Source: SFTJ01 sp045613305
Lineage (GTDB): Bacteria > Bacteroidota > Bacteroidia > Bacteroidales > Muribaculaceae
Assembly: GCA_045613305.1 (NCBI GenBank)
Contig: JAZLAU010000009.1
Span: forward strand, 21,704-85,703
Direction of reading: 5' to 3'
Length of the DNA stretch: 64,000 bases
Both the position numbers and the translations under genes were made by a program. Under the pieces are notes generated by a model, which was not told the origin of the DNA, did no database searches, and saw only the letters and a list, made by a program, of their open reading frames with translations. The number at the start of each line of letters is the position of its first letter. Position 1 is the first letter of the stretch. Of this stretch, positions 17,248-26,885 are shown in pieces.

Positions 17248-19584
17248 ATGGCAAAGAATTTAGTAATAGTTGAGTCCCCTTCCAAGGCTACTACAATCGG
17301 CAAGTTTTTGGGCCCCGACTTCAAGGTTTTGTCGAGCAAAGGCCACATCAGAGATTTGCTGAAAAAAGATTTTAGCATAGACGTAGAAAACGGCTTTGCC
17401 CCAATATATGAGATACCATCCGATAAGAAAGAATTGGTGAAAACTCTAAAGAAGGAAGCCGAAGCATCAGAAATGGTGTGGTTGGCATCCGATGAGGACC
17501 GCGAGGGAGAAGCCATAGCATGGCACTTGTATGAAGCCCTTGGCTTGACACCAGAGAATTCGAAGCGAATAGTGTTTCACGAAATCACTAAGCAAGCCAT
17601 ACTTAACGCAATAGAAAATCCACGTGCTATCGACATCAACCTTGTGGATGCACAGCAGGCACGACGAGTGCTCGACCGTATAGTGGGCTTTGAGTTGTCG
17701 CCAGTGTTGTGGAAAAAGATTAAGCCGGCATTGTCGGCAGGCCGTGTGCAGAGTGTAGCCGTGCGCTTGATTGTGGAGCGCGAACGCGAAATACAAAACT
17801 TCAAGAGCGAAACATATTATCGCGTAGTGGCGCAATTTAAGCCAGAGGGCTCGAATGTGATTGTTAGCGCCGAATTGAACAAGCGATTAAACTCGCGCGA
17901 CGAGGCCGAAGAATGCTTGCAAGCATTTAAGGATGCAGTGTTCACGGTGAAAGATGTGGCAGTGAAGCCGCTAAAGAAGTGTCCTGCGCCACCATTCACC
18001 ACCTCGACACTCCAACAGGAGGCGTCGCGAAAGTTAGGCTTCTCGGTGTCGCAAACCATGCGTGTGGCTCAGATGCTTTATGAATCGGGACACATTACCT
18101 ACATGCGTACCGACTCTGTTAACCTATCGTCGCTTGCCATTGGAACCATTAAGAAAGAAATTGAAGATACTCTTGGCAAGGAGTATTTGAAGGTGCGAAA
18201 ATACAGCACATCGTCGAAGGGCGCGCAAGAGGCTCACGAAGCAATTCGCCCTACATTCATAAGCAATCACGACATCAACGCTTCGGCTCAAGAAAAGAAG
18301 TTATATAACTTGATTTGGAAACGCACCATTGCATCGCAGATGGCCGATGCCGAAGTTGAAAAGACCACAATAAACATTGAGGTGTCGAACCGTAATGAGT
18401 GGTTTGTGGCTACAGGCGAAGTGCTTAAGTTCGACGGTTTCTTGAGAGTGTATATGGAGTCGACCGATGACGAAAACGCCGCCGACGATGAAATGAATGT
18501 GTTGCCACCTTTGCGTGTCGACCAGCAGTTGCATGCCGAAGCCATTACGGCCACACAGCGATTCACTCAACAGCCTTATCGCTACAACGAAGCATCGCTG
18601 GTGAAGAAACTTGAAGAATTGGGCATTGGCCGCCCATCTACATATGCTCCAACCATTTCCACCATTCAGCAACGTGAATATGTGGTGAAGGGCGAGAAGA
18701 AAGGCGAGGAGCGCACCTACGACATCGTGGAATTGAAGAAGGGCAAAATCAGCGTCAAGACTAAGAGCGAACTTAGTGGAGCCGAAAAAGGCAAGTTGCT
18801 CCCAACCGACACTGGCATTGTGGTAAACGATTTCTTGATGGAGTATTTCGGCTCGATTATGGACTATAACTTCACTGCAAAAGTTGAAGGCGAATTCGAT
18901 AATATTGCCGAAGGTAAAGTGCAGTGGAATAAGGAAATAGCAAGTTTTTACAAATCGTTCCACCCAACCATTGAAGAGGCTTCGAAATTGCGATTGGAGC
19001 ACAAGGTTGGCGAGCGCATATTGGGTAGCGAGCCTGAAACGGGCAAGCCGGTGTCGGTGAAGATTGGCCGTTACGGACCAGTGGTGCAAATCGGTAAAGC
19101 CGACGATAATGAGCGTCCTCGATTTGCCTCTTTGCAAAAGAATCAGTCAATCGACTCGATAACACTCGAAGAAGCATTGAAGTTGTTTGATTTGCCTCGC
19201 ACATTGGGCCAACATGACGGCGAAGATGTGGTGGTGGCAGTGGGACGTTTCGGACCATATTTGAAGCACGGAAAATCGTTTGTGTCGATTCCAAAAACCT
19301 ATCAACCACAGGCTATTTCGCTCGAAGAGGCAGTGGAACTGATTGTGGCAAAGCAGCAAGAAGATGCAAATAAGGTGCTCAAGACATTTGACGAAGACCC
19401 CGACATGCAGGTTCTTAATGGCCGATACGGAGTGTATATCTGCTACAAGGGTGCAAACTATAAGATACCTAAGGGCACCGATACCTCTAACATGACGCTT
19501 GAGCAATGCAGAGAAATTGTGGCCGACGAGGCGAATGTGCCAAAGAAAAAAGTGGCTCGCAAGAAGTCGACAGTTAAGAAATAA
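17248..19584 (+). CDS. topA: DNA topoisomerase I
   Basis: A type IA topoisomerase that relaxes negative supercoils by a 5'-phosphotyrosine intermediate. I start at ATG 17248 (MAKNLVIVESPSKATTIGKF), the standard N-terminus; a GTG at 17197 is in frame but unlikely. The 778-residue protein has the Toprim domain with VIVESPSKA and the acidic triad SDEDREGE (81-88), and the catalytic tyrosine Y285 in HITYMRTDSVNL. Its C-terminal topoisomerase repeats (DGRYG- and GRFGPY-type) lack zinc-finger cysteines, as is usual for Bacteroidota, and end in a Lys/Arg tail. It is a monocistronic unit with a promoter at 17132-17161 and a terminator at 19602-19646. Confidence 0.97.
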   Translation: MAKNLVIVESPSKATTIGKFLGPDFKVLSSKGHIRDLLKKDFSIDVENGFAPIYEIPSDKKELVKTLKKEAEASEMVWLASDEDREGEAIAWHLYEALGLTPENSKRIVFHEITKQAILNAIENPRAIDINLVDAQQARRVLDRIVGFELSPVLWKKIKPALSAGRVQSVAVRLIVEREREIQNFKSETYYRVVAQFKPEGSNVIVSAELNKRLNSRDEAEECLQAFKDAVFTVKDVAVKPLKKCPAPPFTTSTLQQEASRKLGFSVSQTMRVAQMLYESGHITYMRTDSVNLSSLAIGTIKKEIEDTLGKEYLKVRKYSTSSKGAQEAHEAIRPTFISNHDINASAQEKKLYNLIWKRTIASQMADAEVEKTTINIEVSNRNEWFVATGEVLKFDGFLRVYMESTDDENAADDEMNVLPPLRVDQQLHAEAITATQRFTQQPYRYNEASLVKKLEELGIGRPSTYAPTISTIQQREYVVKGEKKGEERTYDIVELKKGKISVKTKSELSGAEKGKLLPTDTGIVVNDFLMEYFGSIMDYNFTAKVEGEFDNIAEGKVQWNKEIASFYKSFHPTIEEASKLRLEHKVGERILGSEPETGKPVSVKIGRYGPVVQIGKADDNERPRFASLQKNQSIDSITLEEALKLFDLPRTLGQHDGEDVVVAVGRFGPYLKHGKSFVSIPKTYQPQAISLEEAVELIVAKQQEDANKVLKTFDEDPDMQVLNGRYGVYICYKGANYKIPKGTDTSNMTLEQCREIVADEANVPKKKVARKKSTVKK

Positions 19585-19601
19585 TATGTGATGAATAATA
19601 T

Positions 19602-19646
19602 TCGCAGGGTGGAACACAAAAGTGTAAAAACCCTGCGATTTTTTTT
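19602..19646 (+). terminator. Rho-independent terminator after topA
   Basis: A 9-bp stem TCGCAGGGT / ACCCTGCGA with a 19-nt loop is followed by eight Ts. Confidence 0.88.
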
Positions 19647-19676
19647 GTGATTAATAGGGTATTTTGGTCCATCTGA

Positions 19677-19707
19677 TTGGGTATTTGGGCCCTTTTTGTT
19701 AAATTTG
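19677..19707 (+). promoter_or_regulatory. Promoter of the YitT-family gene
   Basis: TTGG at 19677-19680 and TAAATTTG at 19700-19707 have a 19-bp spacer. Initiation near 19714 rules out the TTG at 19712 as a start and supports ATG 19736. Confidence 0.65.
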
Positions 19708-19735
19708 TAGATTGAAACAAGCGCGTAAAAATATT

Positions 19736-20752
19736 ATGGACATAAAGAACACTTTGCGTAATATCTTTGTAGATGAGGGCGAAACCACCGCCTGGCAATG
19801 CATAAAGTCGTGGTTATTGATTTTGGCCGGCTGTTTGTGTGTGGCAATAGGCTTTGCTGTGTTTATTAACCCCTACAACATAGTTCCGGGTGGGGTGTTC
19901 GGCATGAGCATCGTTTTGCATAATTTGTTTCCATCAATACAAGTAGGGTATTTTGGGTATATGCTCGACATACCGCTAATGATATTGTCGTTTTTGCTGT
20001 TGGGTAGCACTTTTGGCTTCCGCACTATTATGGCGGTAATCATCACTCCATTCTTGATGAACATGATTGAGGTTATGGCATATCCCAATGTAGAGGCCTT
20101 GCAAGAATTAAACCCCTCGATAATGTTTGGTGGCGCTTTGGACTTGAGCGAGCACCTTATGCTTACGTCAATTATAGGCGGCGGCATGGTTGGCTTGGGT
20201 TGCGGTTTGGTGGTGCGCGGTGGAGCCACATCGGGCGGCACAGATGTGCTGGGCATGATTATGCAGAAATATTTGCACATACCGTTTTCTAACGCAGTTT
20301 TGATATGCGATGCCACAGTGGTGCTAATGGGATTGGTGGTGATTGGTTTCGGCGTAGGTTTGGAGTCAGACACAGAGTCAACATCGTGGTTGCTGTCGTT
20401 TTATTCGCTAATAGCGGCCATAGTATTGTCGCGAACAATAGCCTTTGTAATTAGCGGTTCGGCGCGTGAGAAGTTGATATTTGTCATCAGCGACGGAAAT
20501 CTGGAATCGCTTCACGATTATGTCCTCAATAAGATAGACCGAGGCGGCACAGTGATTAAAACGCGAGGCCTCTATTCGGGCAAAGAACGTGATATGCTGT
20601 TTTTGGTTGTCGACCGACGTCAGGTTATGGGCGTGAAGCAAAACATTAAGTTTGCCGACCCAAATGCCTTTGTCGTGATAACCGATGCCTACGACATATA
20701 TGGTGAAGGATTTAAAAATTTGCCTTCGGCCCACGACATTAATCCAGAATGA
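19736..20752 (+). CDS. YitT family (DUF161/DUF2179) membrane protein
   Basis: A 338-residue protein with about six transmembrane helices in the first 250 residues (conserved INPYNIVPGGVFGMSIVLHN and GLVVRGGATSGGTDVLG). A C-terminal soluble DUF2179 domain of about 80 residues follows (FVISDGNLESLHDYVLN through RRQVMGVKQNIKFADPNAFV), predicted to be a ferredoxin-like sensing domain. Members occur throughout Firmicutes and Bacteroidota with no established transport substrate. ATG 19736 is chosen because it lies about 22 nt downstream of the predicted transcription start. It is a single-gene unit; the next gene has its own promoter. Confidence 0.9.
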   Translation: MDIKNTLRNIFVDEGETTAWQCIKSWLLILAGCLCVAIGFAVFINPYNIVPGGVFGMSIVLHNLFPSIQVGYFGYMLDIPLMILSFLLLGSTFGFRTIMAVIITPFLMNMIEVMAYPNVEALQELNPSIMFGGALDLSEHLMLTSIIGGGMVGLGCGLVVRGGATSGGTDVLGMIMQKYLHIPFSNAVLICDATVVLMGLVVIGFGVGLESDTESTSWLLSFYSLIAAIVLSRTIAFVISGSAREKLIFVISDGNLESLHDYVLNKIDRGGTVIKTRGLYSGKERDMLFLVVDRRQVMGVKQNIKFADPNAFVVITDAYDIYGEGFKNLPSAHDINPE

Positions 20753-20806
20753 TGCTAAAAGTCTAAAAAATAAGAGTAGAAGAGATAGTTATGCGTAGCA
20801 TAAATA

Positions 20807-20838
20807 TTTGCGTGACCATTTTTTATTGACTACCTTTG
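20807..20838 (+). promoter_or_regulatory. Promoter of the secreted-enzyme operon
   Basis: TTTG at 20807-20810 and TACCTTTG at 20831-20838 have a 20-bp spacer. The start near 20845 lies about 30 nt before the ATG at 20876. It is the only clear promoter ahead of the first two genes of the cluster. Confidence 0.75.
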
Positions 20839-20875
20839 TAGCAAAACTCAAATCAAATAAATTATATTATCAAGA

Positions 20876-23338
20876 ATGAAGAAAACTGTATTATTTACCG
20901 TTGTTATGCTTGCTTTTATGGCGAGCAAATTAGTGGCTGCGGAGAAAAGTGAATTGCGCGCGCCAGCATATCCGTTGGTGACAATTGACCCTTACACAAG
21001 TGCGTGGTCAATGTCGGACAATTTGTATGACACAACCATTAAGCACTGGACCGGTTCGGAGTTTCCGCTTATTGGTGTTGTGAAGGTTGACGGCAAAAGT
21101 TATCGTTTCCTTGGAGAGGAAGAACTAGAATTGAACACAATTGTAGTGGGAAGCGAAGGCGGTGGTTGGACTGCAAAATACACAACCAAGCAACCTTCAG
21201 ATGAATGGATAGTTCCAAGCTTCGACGATAGCAAGTGGAAGACCGGCGTGGGCGCATTTGGCACACAAGAAAACGAGCCAACAGCTCGCACTCAATGGAG
21301 CGAGCCAAAGATTTGGGTTCGTCGCGTGATTGAAATCAATGAAGATTTAACAAATAAGCGAGTGTATTTCGACTATTCGCACGACGACGATGCCATTTAT
21401 TACATCAATGGTCATCGCATTGTGTCGACAGGTAACACTTGCGACAAGCACAAACTAAAGGAACTGTCGGCTGAAGAAAAGGCACTTTTGAAGCCAGGCA
21501 AGAATATCGTGGCTGCTTACTGCTGGAACCGTGGCGGTAATGCGCTTCTCGACTTCCAAATATCGGTGGAACGCGATAGCCGCCGCTATTTCGAAAACAC
21601 TGCAGTGCAAACTAATGCCGATGTGCAAGCAACACAAACTCACTACACTTTCACTTGCGGCAATGTTGACTTGAAGGTTACATTCACTGCTCCAATGTTT
21701 ATGGAAAACCTTGACCTGCTTACTCGCCCAGTTAACTACATCACTTACGAAGTGAAGAGCAACGACGGCAAGAAGCACAATGTGGAATTGTATTTGGAAG
21801 CAAGCCCATTGTGGGCAATCAACGAGCCTTCACAAAAGACTGTGCAAGAAAAGTTTGAAAAGAACGGTATCTCATACATCAAATGCGGTTCGGTGGAACA
21901 ACCTGTTTTGGCCAAGAAGGGCGACAACATCCGCATCGACTGGGGATATTTCTATATGGCAACACCAGAAACCTCTGACAAGACAATGGTGGGCAATGGC
22001 CGCCAAATGCGTCAAGAGTTTGTTGACGGAAAGGTTACAAATGCTGTAGACGGCAACACCAAGATGGTGATTACACGCAACCATGGCTCGGTGAAGAAGG
22101 CTAATGGTTACTTCATGCTTGGCTATGACGACATTTATTCTATCCAATATTTCCACACCAACCTTCGCCCATATTGGAACCGCAAGGGTGACCAAACCAT
22201 TACAGGCCAATTCGAAAAGGCAAAGAAGGAATATAAGTCGCTAATGAAGGCTTGCGAAAAGTTTGATGCAAAACTTATGTCTGACGCAAAGGCAGTGGGT
22301 GGCAAGAAGTATGCCGAACTATGTGCACTTGCATATCGTCAAGCAATTTCGGCTCACAAGTTGGTAGAAGCACCTAACGGCGATTTGTTGTGGTTGTCGA
22401 AAGAAAACTTTAGCAACGGCTCAATCGGTACAGTTGACGTAACATATCCATCAGCACCATTGTTCTTACTTTACAATGTAGACCTATGCAAAGGTTTGCT
22501 AAACCATATCTTCTATTACAGCGAAAGCGGCAAGTGGACTAAAGACTTCCCTGCTCACGACGTAGGCACATATCCTATTGCTAACGGTCAAACCTACGGT
22601 GGCGACATGCCAGTGGAAGAAGGCGGTAACATGCTTGTATTGACGGCTGCTATTGCTGCAGTTGAAGGCAATGCCGACTATGCTGCTAAGCATTGGGATG
22701 TATTGACAACTTGGACAAAATATCTTGTAAAATATGGTCTTGACCCAGAAAACCAATTGTGTACCGACGACTTTGCTGGTCACTTTGCACATAACACCAA
22801 CTTGGCTGTTAAGGCAATTGTGGGTGTAGCATCTTATGGCTATTTGGCAGAAATGCTTGGTAAAACCGATGTTGCTAAGGAATATATGGACAAGGCACGT
22901 TGGATGGCAGGCGAATGGAAGAAAAATGCATTTGATGGCGACCACTATCGTTTAACATTCGATAAGCCAGGAACTTGGAGCCAAAAGTATAACATGGTAT
23001 GGGACAAACTTCTTGGATTTAATGTGTTTGATGTCGATATTATCGACACCGAAATTGCTTACTATAAGAAGGTGCAACGCAAATACGGCTTGCCTCTTGA
23101 CAACCGTGAAGACTACACCAAGAGCGACTGGATTATGTGGACTGCAACAATGGCAAATAACCGTGCCGATTTCGAAGCCTTTATTGACCCACTATACTTG
23201 GGTTACCAAGAATCGGAATCACGCGTTCCTATGAGCGACTGGGTGTTCACCAGCCGTCCTGCACAACGCGGTTTCCAAGCACGCTCGGTGGTGGGTGGTT
23301 ATTTCATCAAGATGCTTGAAAAAGTTCTCGATAAATAA
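20876..23338 (+). CDS. Exported glutaminase-A-like protein (DUF4964/DUF5127/DUF4965/DUF1793)
   Basis: An 820-residue protein with a Sec signal peptide (cleavage near VAAEKS, about residue 22). It starts with RAPAYPLVTIDPYTSAWS, the DUF4964 signature of the fungal/bacterial GtaA family, followed by DUF5127 and a C-terminal alpha-toroid (about 480-815). Landmarks in the toroid are LDPENQLCTDDFAGH, NLAVKAIVG and YNMVWDKLLGF. Although the family is named for fungal glutaminase A, Bacteroidota members often sit among glycoside hydrolases and their toroid resembles GH15/GH94-type catalytic domains, so a glycosidase role is possible. It is the first gene of five exported proteins in a row. Confidence 0.85.
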   Translation: MKKTVLFTVVMLAFMASKLVAAEKSELRAPAYPLVTIDPYTSAWSMSDNLYDTTIKHWTGSEFPLIGVVKVDGKSYRFLGEEELELNTIVVGSEGGGWTAKYTTKQPSDEWIVPSFDDSKWKTGVGAFGTQENEPTARTQWSEPKIWVRRVIEINEDLTNKRVYFDYSHDDDAIYYINGHRIVSTGNTCDKHKLKELSAEEKALLKPGKNIVAAYCWNRGGNALLDFQISVERDSRRYFENTAVQTNADVQATQTHYTFTCGNVDLKVTFTAPMFMENLDLLTRPVNYITYEVKSNDGKKHNVELYLEASPLWAINEPSQKTVQEKFEKNGISYIKCGSVEQPVLAKKGDNIRIDWGYFYMATPETSDKTMVGNGRQMRQEFVDGKVTNAVDGNTKMVITRNHGSVKKANGYFMLGYDDIYSIQYFHTNLRPYWNRKGDQTITGQFEKAKKEYKSLMKACEKFDAKLMSDAKAVGGKKYAELCALAYRQAISAHKLVEAPNGDLLWLSKENFSNGSIGTVDVTYPSAPLFLLYNVDLCKGLLNHIFYYSESGKWTKDFPAHDVGTYPIANGQTYGGDMPVEEGGNMLVLTAAIAAVEGNADYAAKHWDVLTTWTKYLVKYGLDPENQLCTDDFAGHFAHNTNLAVKAIVGVASYGYLAEMLGKTDVAKEYMDKARWMAGEWKKNAFDGDHYRLTFDKPGTWSQKYNMVWDKLLGFNVFDVDIIDTEIAYYKKVQRKYGLPLDNREDYTKSDWIMWTATMANNRADFEAFIDPLYLGYQESESRVPMSDWVFTSRPAQRGFQARSVVGGYFIKMLEKVLDK

Positions 23339-23371
23339 TAACAACAAAATATTTTAGAAAATAACACTATT

Positions 23372-24298
23372 ATGAACAAAATCAGGATAATCGTAATTTT
23401 AGCCGTTGTGGCTATGGCAAGTGCCATAGGAGCGAGTGCTATAACTCGCTTAGATGTTGGCACCTACAACATCCGCAACAATAACCAGGGCGATGCCAGA
23501 GAAGGAAATGGTTGGGACGTTCGTAAGGGCGTTGTGGCGCAATTGTTGCGTTATCACGAGTTCGACATCTTTGGCATTCAAGAAGGATTCTATGGACAGT
23601 TGCAAGACCTAAAAGAATTGTTGCCGGGCTATGATTATGTAGGCGTGGGCCGCGACGACGGAAAGCAGGCTGGAGAGTATTCGGCAGTGTTTTATTGCAC
23701 TGAAAAATATGAAGTGCTCGATAGCGGAAACTTCTGGTTGTCGGAAACTCCTGAAAAACCCGGATTGGGATGGGATGCTGCTTGTGTGCGCATCTGCACT
23801 TGGGCGCATTTCCGTAGCCGTGAAACAGGTTTTGAATTTTTGTTCTTCAACCTTCATATGGACCACGTTGGTACGGTGGCTCGCGTAGAGAGTGCCAAGT
23901 TGGTGCAAAAGAAAATGAAGGAATTTGGCTCAAAGTTGCCTGCAATCTTAACTGGTGACTTCAATATTGACCAGAATCACCCTTCATTTAAGGAAATCAT
24001 TGAATCGGGTATGCTTAAAGACAGTTATGAATATGCTGAATTAAAGTATGCGCTCAATGGTACGTTCAACGCATTCCGACCAAACAATTTCACCGAAAGT
24101 CGCATTGACCATGTGCTGGTGTCGCCTTCGTTTGAAGTTAAGAAGTATGGTGTGCTTACCGACACCTATCGTTCGGAAGTGAAGAACGCTGAAGAGGTTA
24201 CTGAAAGTGCAGCACCACAAGAAATTAAGTTTAAGCACTTTGTGGCACGCACTCCAAGTGACCACTTCCCAGTGAAAGTGGTGCTATATCACAAGTAA
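23372..24298 (+). CDS. Exported endonuclease/exonuclease/phosphatase (EEP) family protein
   Basis: A 308-residue protein with a signal peptide (cleavage near ASAITRLD). The EEP catalytic residues are in order: Asn in VGTYNIRNNN, Glu in GIQEGF, His/Asp in FNLHMDHVG, Asp/Asn in LTGDFNID, and the closing Asp-His pairs in RIDHVLVS and PSDHFPV. In Bacteroidota such exported proteins are usually phosphodiesterases acting on sugar phosphates, phospholipid headgroups or extracellular nucleic acid rather than DNA-repair enzymes. It lies 33 bp after the glutaminase-like gene and is clearly in the same transcript. Confidence 0.88.
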   Translation: MNKIRIIVILAVVAMASAIGASAITRLDVGTYNIRNNNQGDAREGNGWDVRKGVVAQLLRYHEFDIFGIQEGFYGQLQDLKELLPGYDYVGVGRDDGKQAGEYSAVFYCTEKYEVLDSGNFWLSETPEKPGLGWDAACVRICTWAHFRSRETGFEFLFFNLHMDHVGTVARVESAKLVQKKMKEFGSKLPAILTGDFNIDQNHPSFKEIIESGMLKDSYEYAELKYALNGTFNAFRPNNFTESRIDHVLVSPSFEVKKYGVLTDTYRSEVKNAEEVTESAAPQEIKFKHFVARTPSDHFPVKVVLYHK

Positions 24299-24322
24299 CG
24301 CCTCGACAATTGTCTGTGATTT

Positions 24323-24410
24323 TTCTTCGTTGTTTTTGCAAACGAAGAAACAGATATACTAATCTGCAGTGCTATGGAGGGTGCCCTTGGGTGTCCTCCA
24401 TCGGCAGATT
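24323..24410 (+). promoter_or_regulatory. Two tandem hairpins in the EEP-GH3 intergenic region
   Basis: A first stem TTTCTTCGTT/AACGAAGAAA (24322-24350) has a 9-nt loop. It is followed by a long composite hairpin: AATCTGC/GCAGATT outside, ATGGAGG/CCTCCAT inside and CCC/GGG at the top (24361-24410). The second ends in AAAAATGGG, not a T-run, so neither is a classical plus-strand terminator. They precede the GH3 start by about 75 nt. They could stabilise mRNA ends or set differential expression within the operon. I recognise no known riboswitch. Confidence 0.6.
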
Positions 24411-24483
24411 AAAAATGGGAATACAAAACAGAAACGAAATAAACCTAAACAAATACCAAATAAAGCACATAAATTCCTTTTAA

Positions 24484-26865
24484 ATGCTTATGAAATACCC
24501 AGTTGCACTACTCTTGGCGCTGATGCTATGCATGCCTGTAGCCCTACATGCGTCGGATGTAAAAAATAGTCAGGAATCATCATCTATCGATTTTCGCTAT
24601 AAAGATGCCACGTTGCCCATAGGTGAACGTGTGGAAATCTTGTTGTCGCAGATGACCTTAAACGAAAAGGTTGGGCAGTTGTTGTGTCCTCTTGGCTGGC
24701 CAATGTATGAAAAGGTGGGCAATAAGGTGGAAGTTTCGCAGCACTTTAAGGACCGAATGAGCAAGCAGCCGTTGGGCTCATTGTGGGCAGTGCTTCGTGC
24801 TGACCCATGGACACGAAAAACTCTCGTTACGGGTTTGAACCCAAAATTATCGGCTGAGGCGCTTAATAAGATACAAAAATATGCAATCGAGAATACACGC
24901 TTGGGCATACCGTTAATCATAGCCGAAGAGTGTGCCCACGGCCACATGGCCATAGGCACAACCGTTTTCCCTACGGCGTTGGGGCAAGCCAGCACATTCA
25001 ACGAGGCACTAATGCAACGCATGGGCGAGGCAATAGCCCTCGAAACACGCTTGCAGGGTGCACAGATAGGCTACGGACCGGTTATTGATATAGCTCGAGA
25101 GCCACGTTGGAGCCGCATGGAAGAAACCTTTGGCGAGGACCCATATTTGTCGGGGGTGCTTGGTGCTGCCGTGGTGCGTGGCATGCAGGGCGACAACATT
25201 GCCGATGGCAAGCATGTGTATTCTACATTAAAGCACTTTGCTGCTTATGGCATTCCTGAAGGCGGATTAAATGGTGAGTGTGCAAACATAGGCATGCGTT
25301 CGCTATTGAGTGAATATGTGCCTCAGTTTAAGCGTGCCGTTGAAGCCGGTGCCGGAACCATAATGACTTCATATAACTCTGTAGACGGCATACCGTGCAC
25401 AGGGCATAAATATCTTATCACCGATGTGCTTCGCAACCAATGGGGATTCAAGGGCTTTGTGTTCTCTGATTTGCAAAGCATAGAGGGCATAGCACAAACA
25501 CATCATTGTGCGGCAAACTTTGAGGATGCAGCGGTGATAGCCATCAAGGCAGGTGTTGACGTAGACCTTGAGGGCCGTTCGTATCAGAATCTTGCAAATG
25601 CAGTGGCAAAGGGAAAACTAACCGAAGCCGACATAGATCGCGCAGTGCGCAATGTGCTTCGCACCAAATTTGAAATGGGATTGTTTGAAAACCCATATGT
25701 TGACCCCAAGAAGGCCGACAAGCAAGTGCGCAGCAAGGAGCATCGCCAGTTGGCGCGACAAGTGGCTCGTGAGGGCATAGTGTTGCTCAAGAACGACGGT
25801 CTTTTGCCATTGGATAAAAACTTGAAACGAGTGGCTGTTATTGGGCCTAATGCCGATGTGGCATATAATCAATTGGGCGACTACACCGCACCGCAGGCGC
25901 GCGAAGAAATTCGCACCGTGCTCGATGGAGTGCGCAGCCATGTGTCGAAACACACTGAGGTGGTGTATGTTAAGGGTTGTGCTATTCGCGACACTACAAA
26001 TTCCGACATAGCGGCTGCTGTGGAGGCTGCTAAGAAGTCGGATGTTACGATACTTGTTGTGGGCGGTTCGTCGGCTCGCGACTTTAAGACTGAATATATC
26101 TCAACCGGAGCGGCAAAGGTTGATGAAAATGCCACCCTTGCCGATATGGACTCGGGTGAAGGCTACGACCGTGCAAGCCTAAATCTGCTTGGCGACCAAG
26201 AACGCTTGATGCAAGCCTTGATAGATGCCGGCGTGAAGTTGGCTGTAGTTTACATTGAAGGCCGTCCGCTAAATATGAATTTGGCATCGGAAAAGGCTAA
26301 TGGCTTGCTCACAGCATGGTATCCTGGCGAACAAGGCGGAGAAGCAATTGCCGATGTGCTTTTTGGCGAATATAATCCGGCTGGTCGCATTCCGGTGGGA
26401 ATTCCTCGCAATGTGGGCCAAATTCCTGTGTTCTATTCAAAGCGTCCGTCGCACGATTATATCGATAGCAAGGCGGCTCCGTTATATTCTTTCGGCTACG
26501 GCCTAAGTTATACTAAATTTGAATACGGCGATTTGGTTATGGAGCCAGGCCGTGAACCGGGTGTGTATCAAACCGTGAAATGCAAGGTGACCAATGTGGG
26601 CGATTGCGATGGTGATGAAGTGGTGCAACTATATTTGCGAGATGTGGTTAGCACTGTTGAAACTCCGCACATGCAGTTGCGTGGCTTTAAGCGCATATCG
26701 CTAAAGAAAGGCGAAAGCAAGGTGGTGGAATTCGCGTTGCACTTCGACGACTTGGCACTATACGACATTGAGATGAAGCACGTGGTAGAGCCAGGTGAAT
26801 TTAAGGTGATGGTGGGAGCAGCAAGCACCGACATTCGATTAACAGGAAAATTTGAAATAAAATAA
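24484..26865 (+). CDS. Exported glycoside hydrolase family 3 (beta-glucosidase/xylosidase-like)
   Basis: A 793-residue protein with a signal peptide (cleavage near LHASD, about residue 24). It has the three-domain GH3 plan: TIM barrel (about 50-390), alpha/beta sandwich (about 430-640) and fibronectin-III-like domain (about 680-785). The nucleophile is D329 in GFVFSDLQSI; the substrate-binding KHFAAYG is at 250-256. The N-terminal IPLIIAEECAHGH and the FnIII segment HMQLRGFKRISLKKGESK are typical of BglX-type enzymes. Specificity (beta-glucoside, xyloside or others) cannot be read from sequence. ATG 24490 is an alternative start two codons in. It lies between the EEP gene and the CBM9 gene (20-bp gap). 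Confidence 0.94.
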   Translation: MLMKYPVALLLALMLCMPVALHASDVKNSQESSSIDFRYKDATLPIGERVEILLSQMTLNEKVGQLLCPLGWPMYEKVGNKVEVSQHFKDRMSKQPLGSLWAVLRADPWTRKTLVTGLNPKLSAEALNKIQKYAIENTRLGIPLIIAEECAHGHMAIGTTVFPTALGQASTFNEALMQRMGEAIALETRLQGAQIGYGPVIDIAREPRWSRMEETFGEDPYLSGVLGAAVVRGMQGDNIADGKHVYSTLKHFAAYGIPEGGLNGECANIGMRSLLSEYVPQFKRAVEAGAGTIMTSYNSVDGIPCTGHKYLITDVLRNQWGFKGFVFSDLQSIEGIAQTHHCAANFEDAAVIAIKAGVDVDLEGRSYQNLANAVAKGKLTEADIDRAVRNVLRTKFEMGLFENPYVDPKKADKQVRSKEHRQLARQVAREGIVLLKNDGLLPLDKNLKRVAVIGPNADVAYNQLGDYTAPQAREEIRTVLDGVRSHVSKHTEVVYVKGCAIRDTTNSDIAAAVEAAKKSDVTILVVGGSSARDFKTEYISTGAAKVDENATLADMDSGEGYDRASLNLLGDQERLMQALIDAGVKLAVVYIEGRPLNMNLASEKANGLLTAWYPGEQGGEAIADVLFGEYNPAGRIPVGIPRNVGQIPVFYSKRPSHDYIDSKAAPLYSFGYGLSYTKFEYGDLVMEPGREPGVYQTVKCKVTNVGDCDGDEVVQLYLRDVVSTVETPHMQLRGFKRISLKKGESKVVEFALHFDDLALYDIEMKHVVEPGEFKVMVGAASTDIRLTGKFEIK

Positions 26866-26885
26866 ACCTATAAATACGCAAAATC

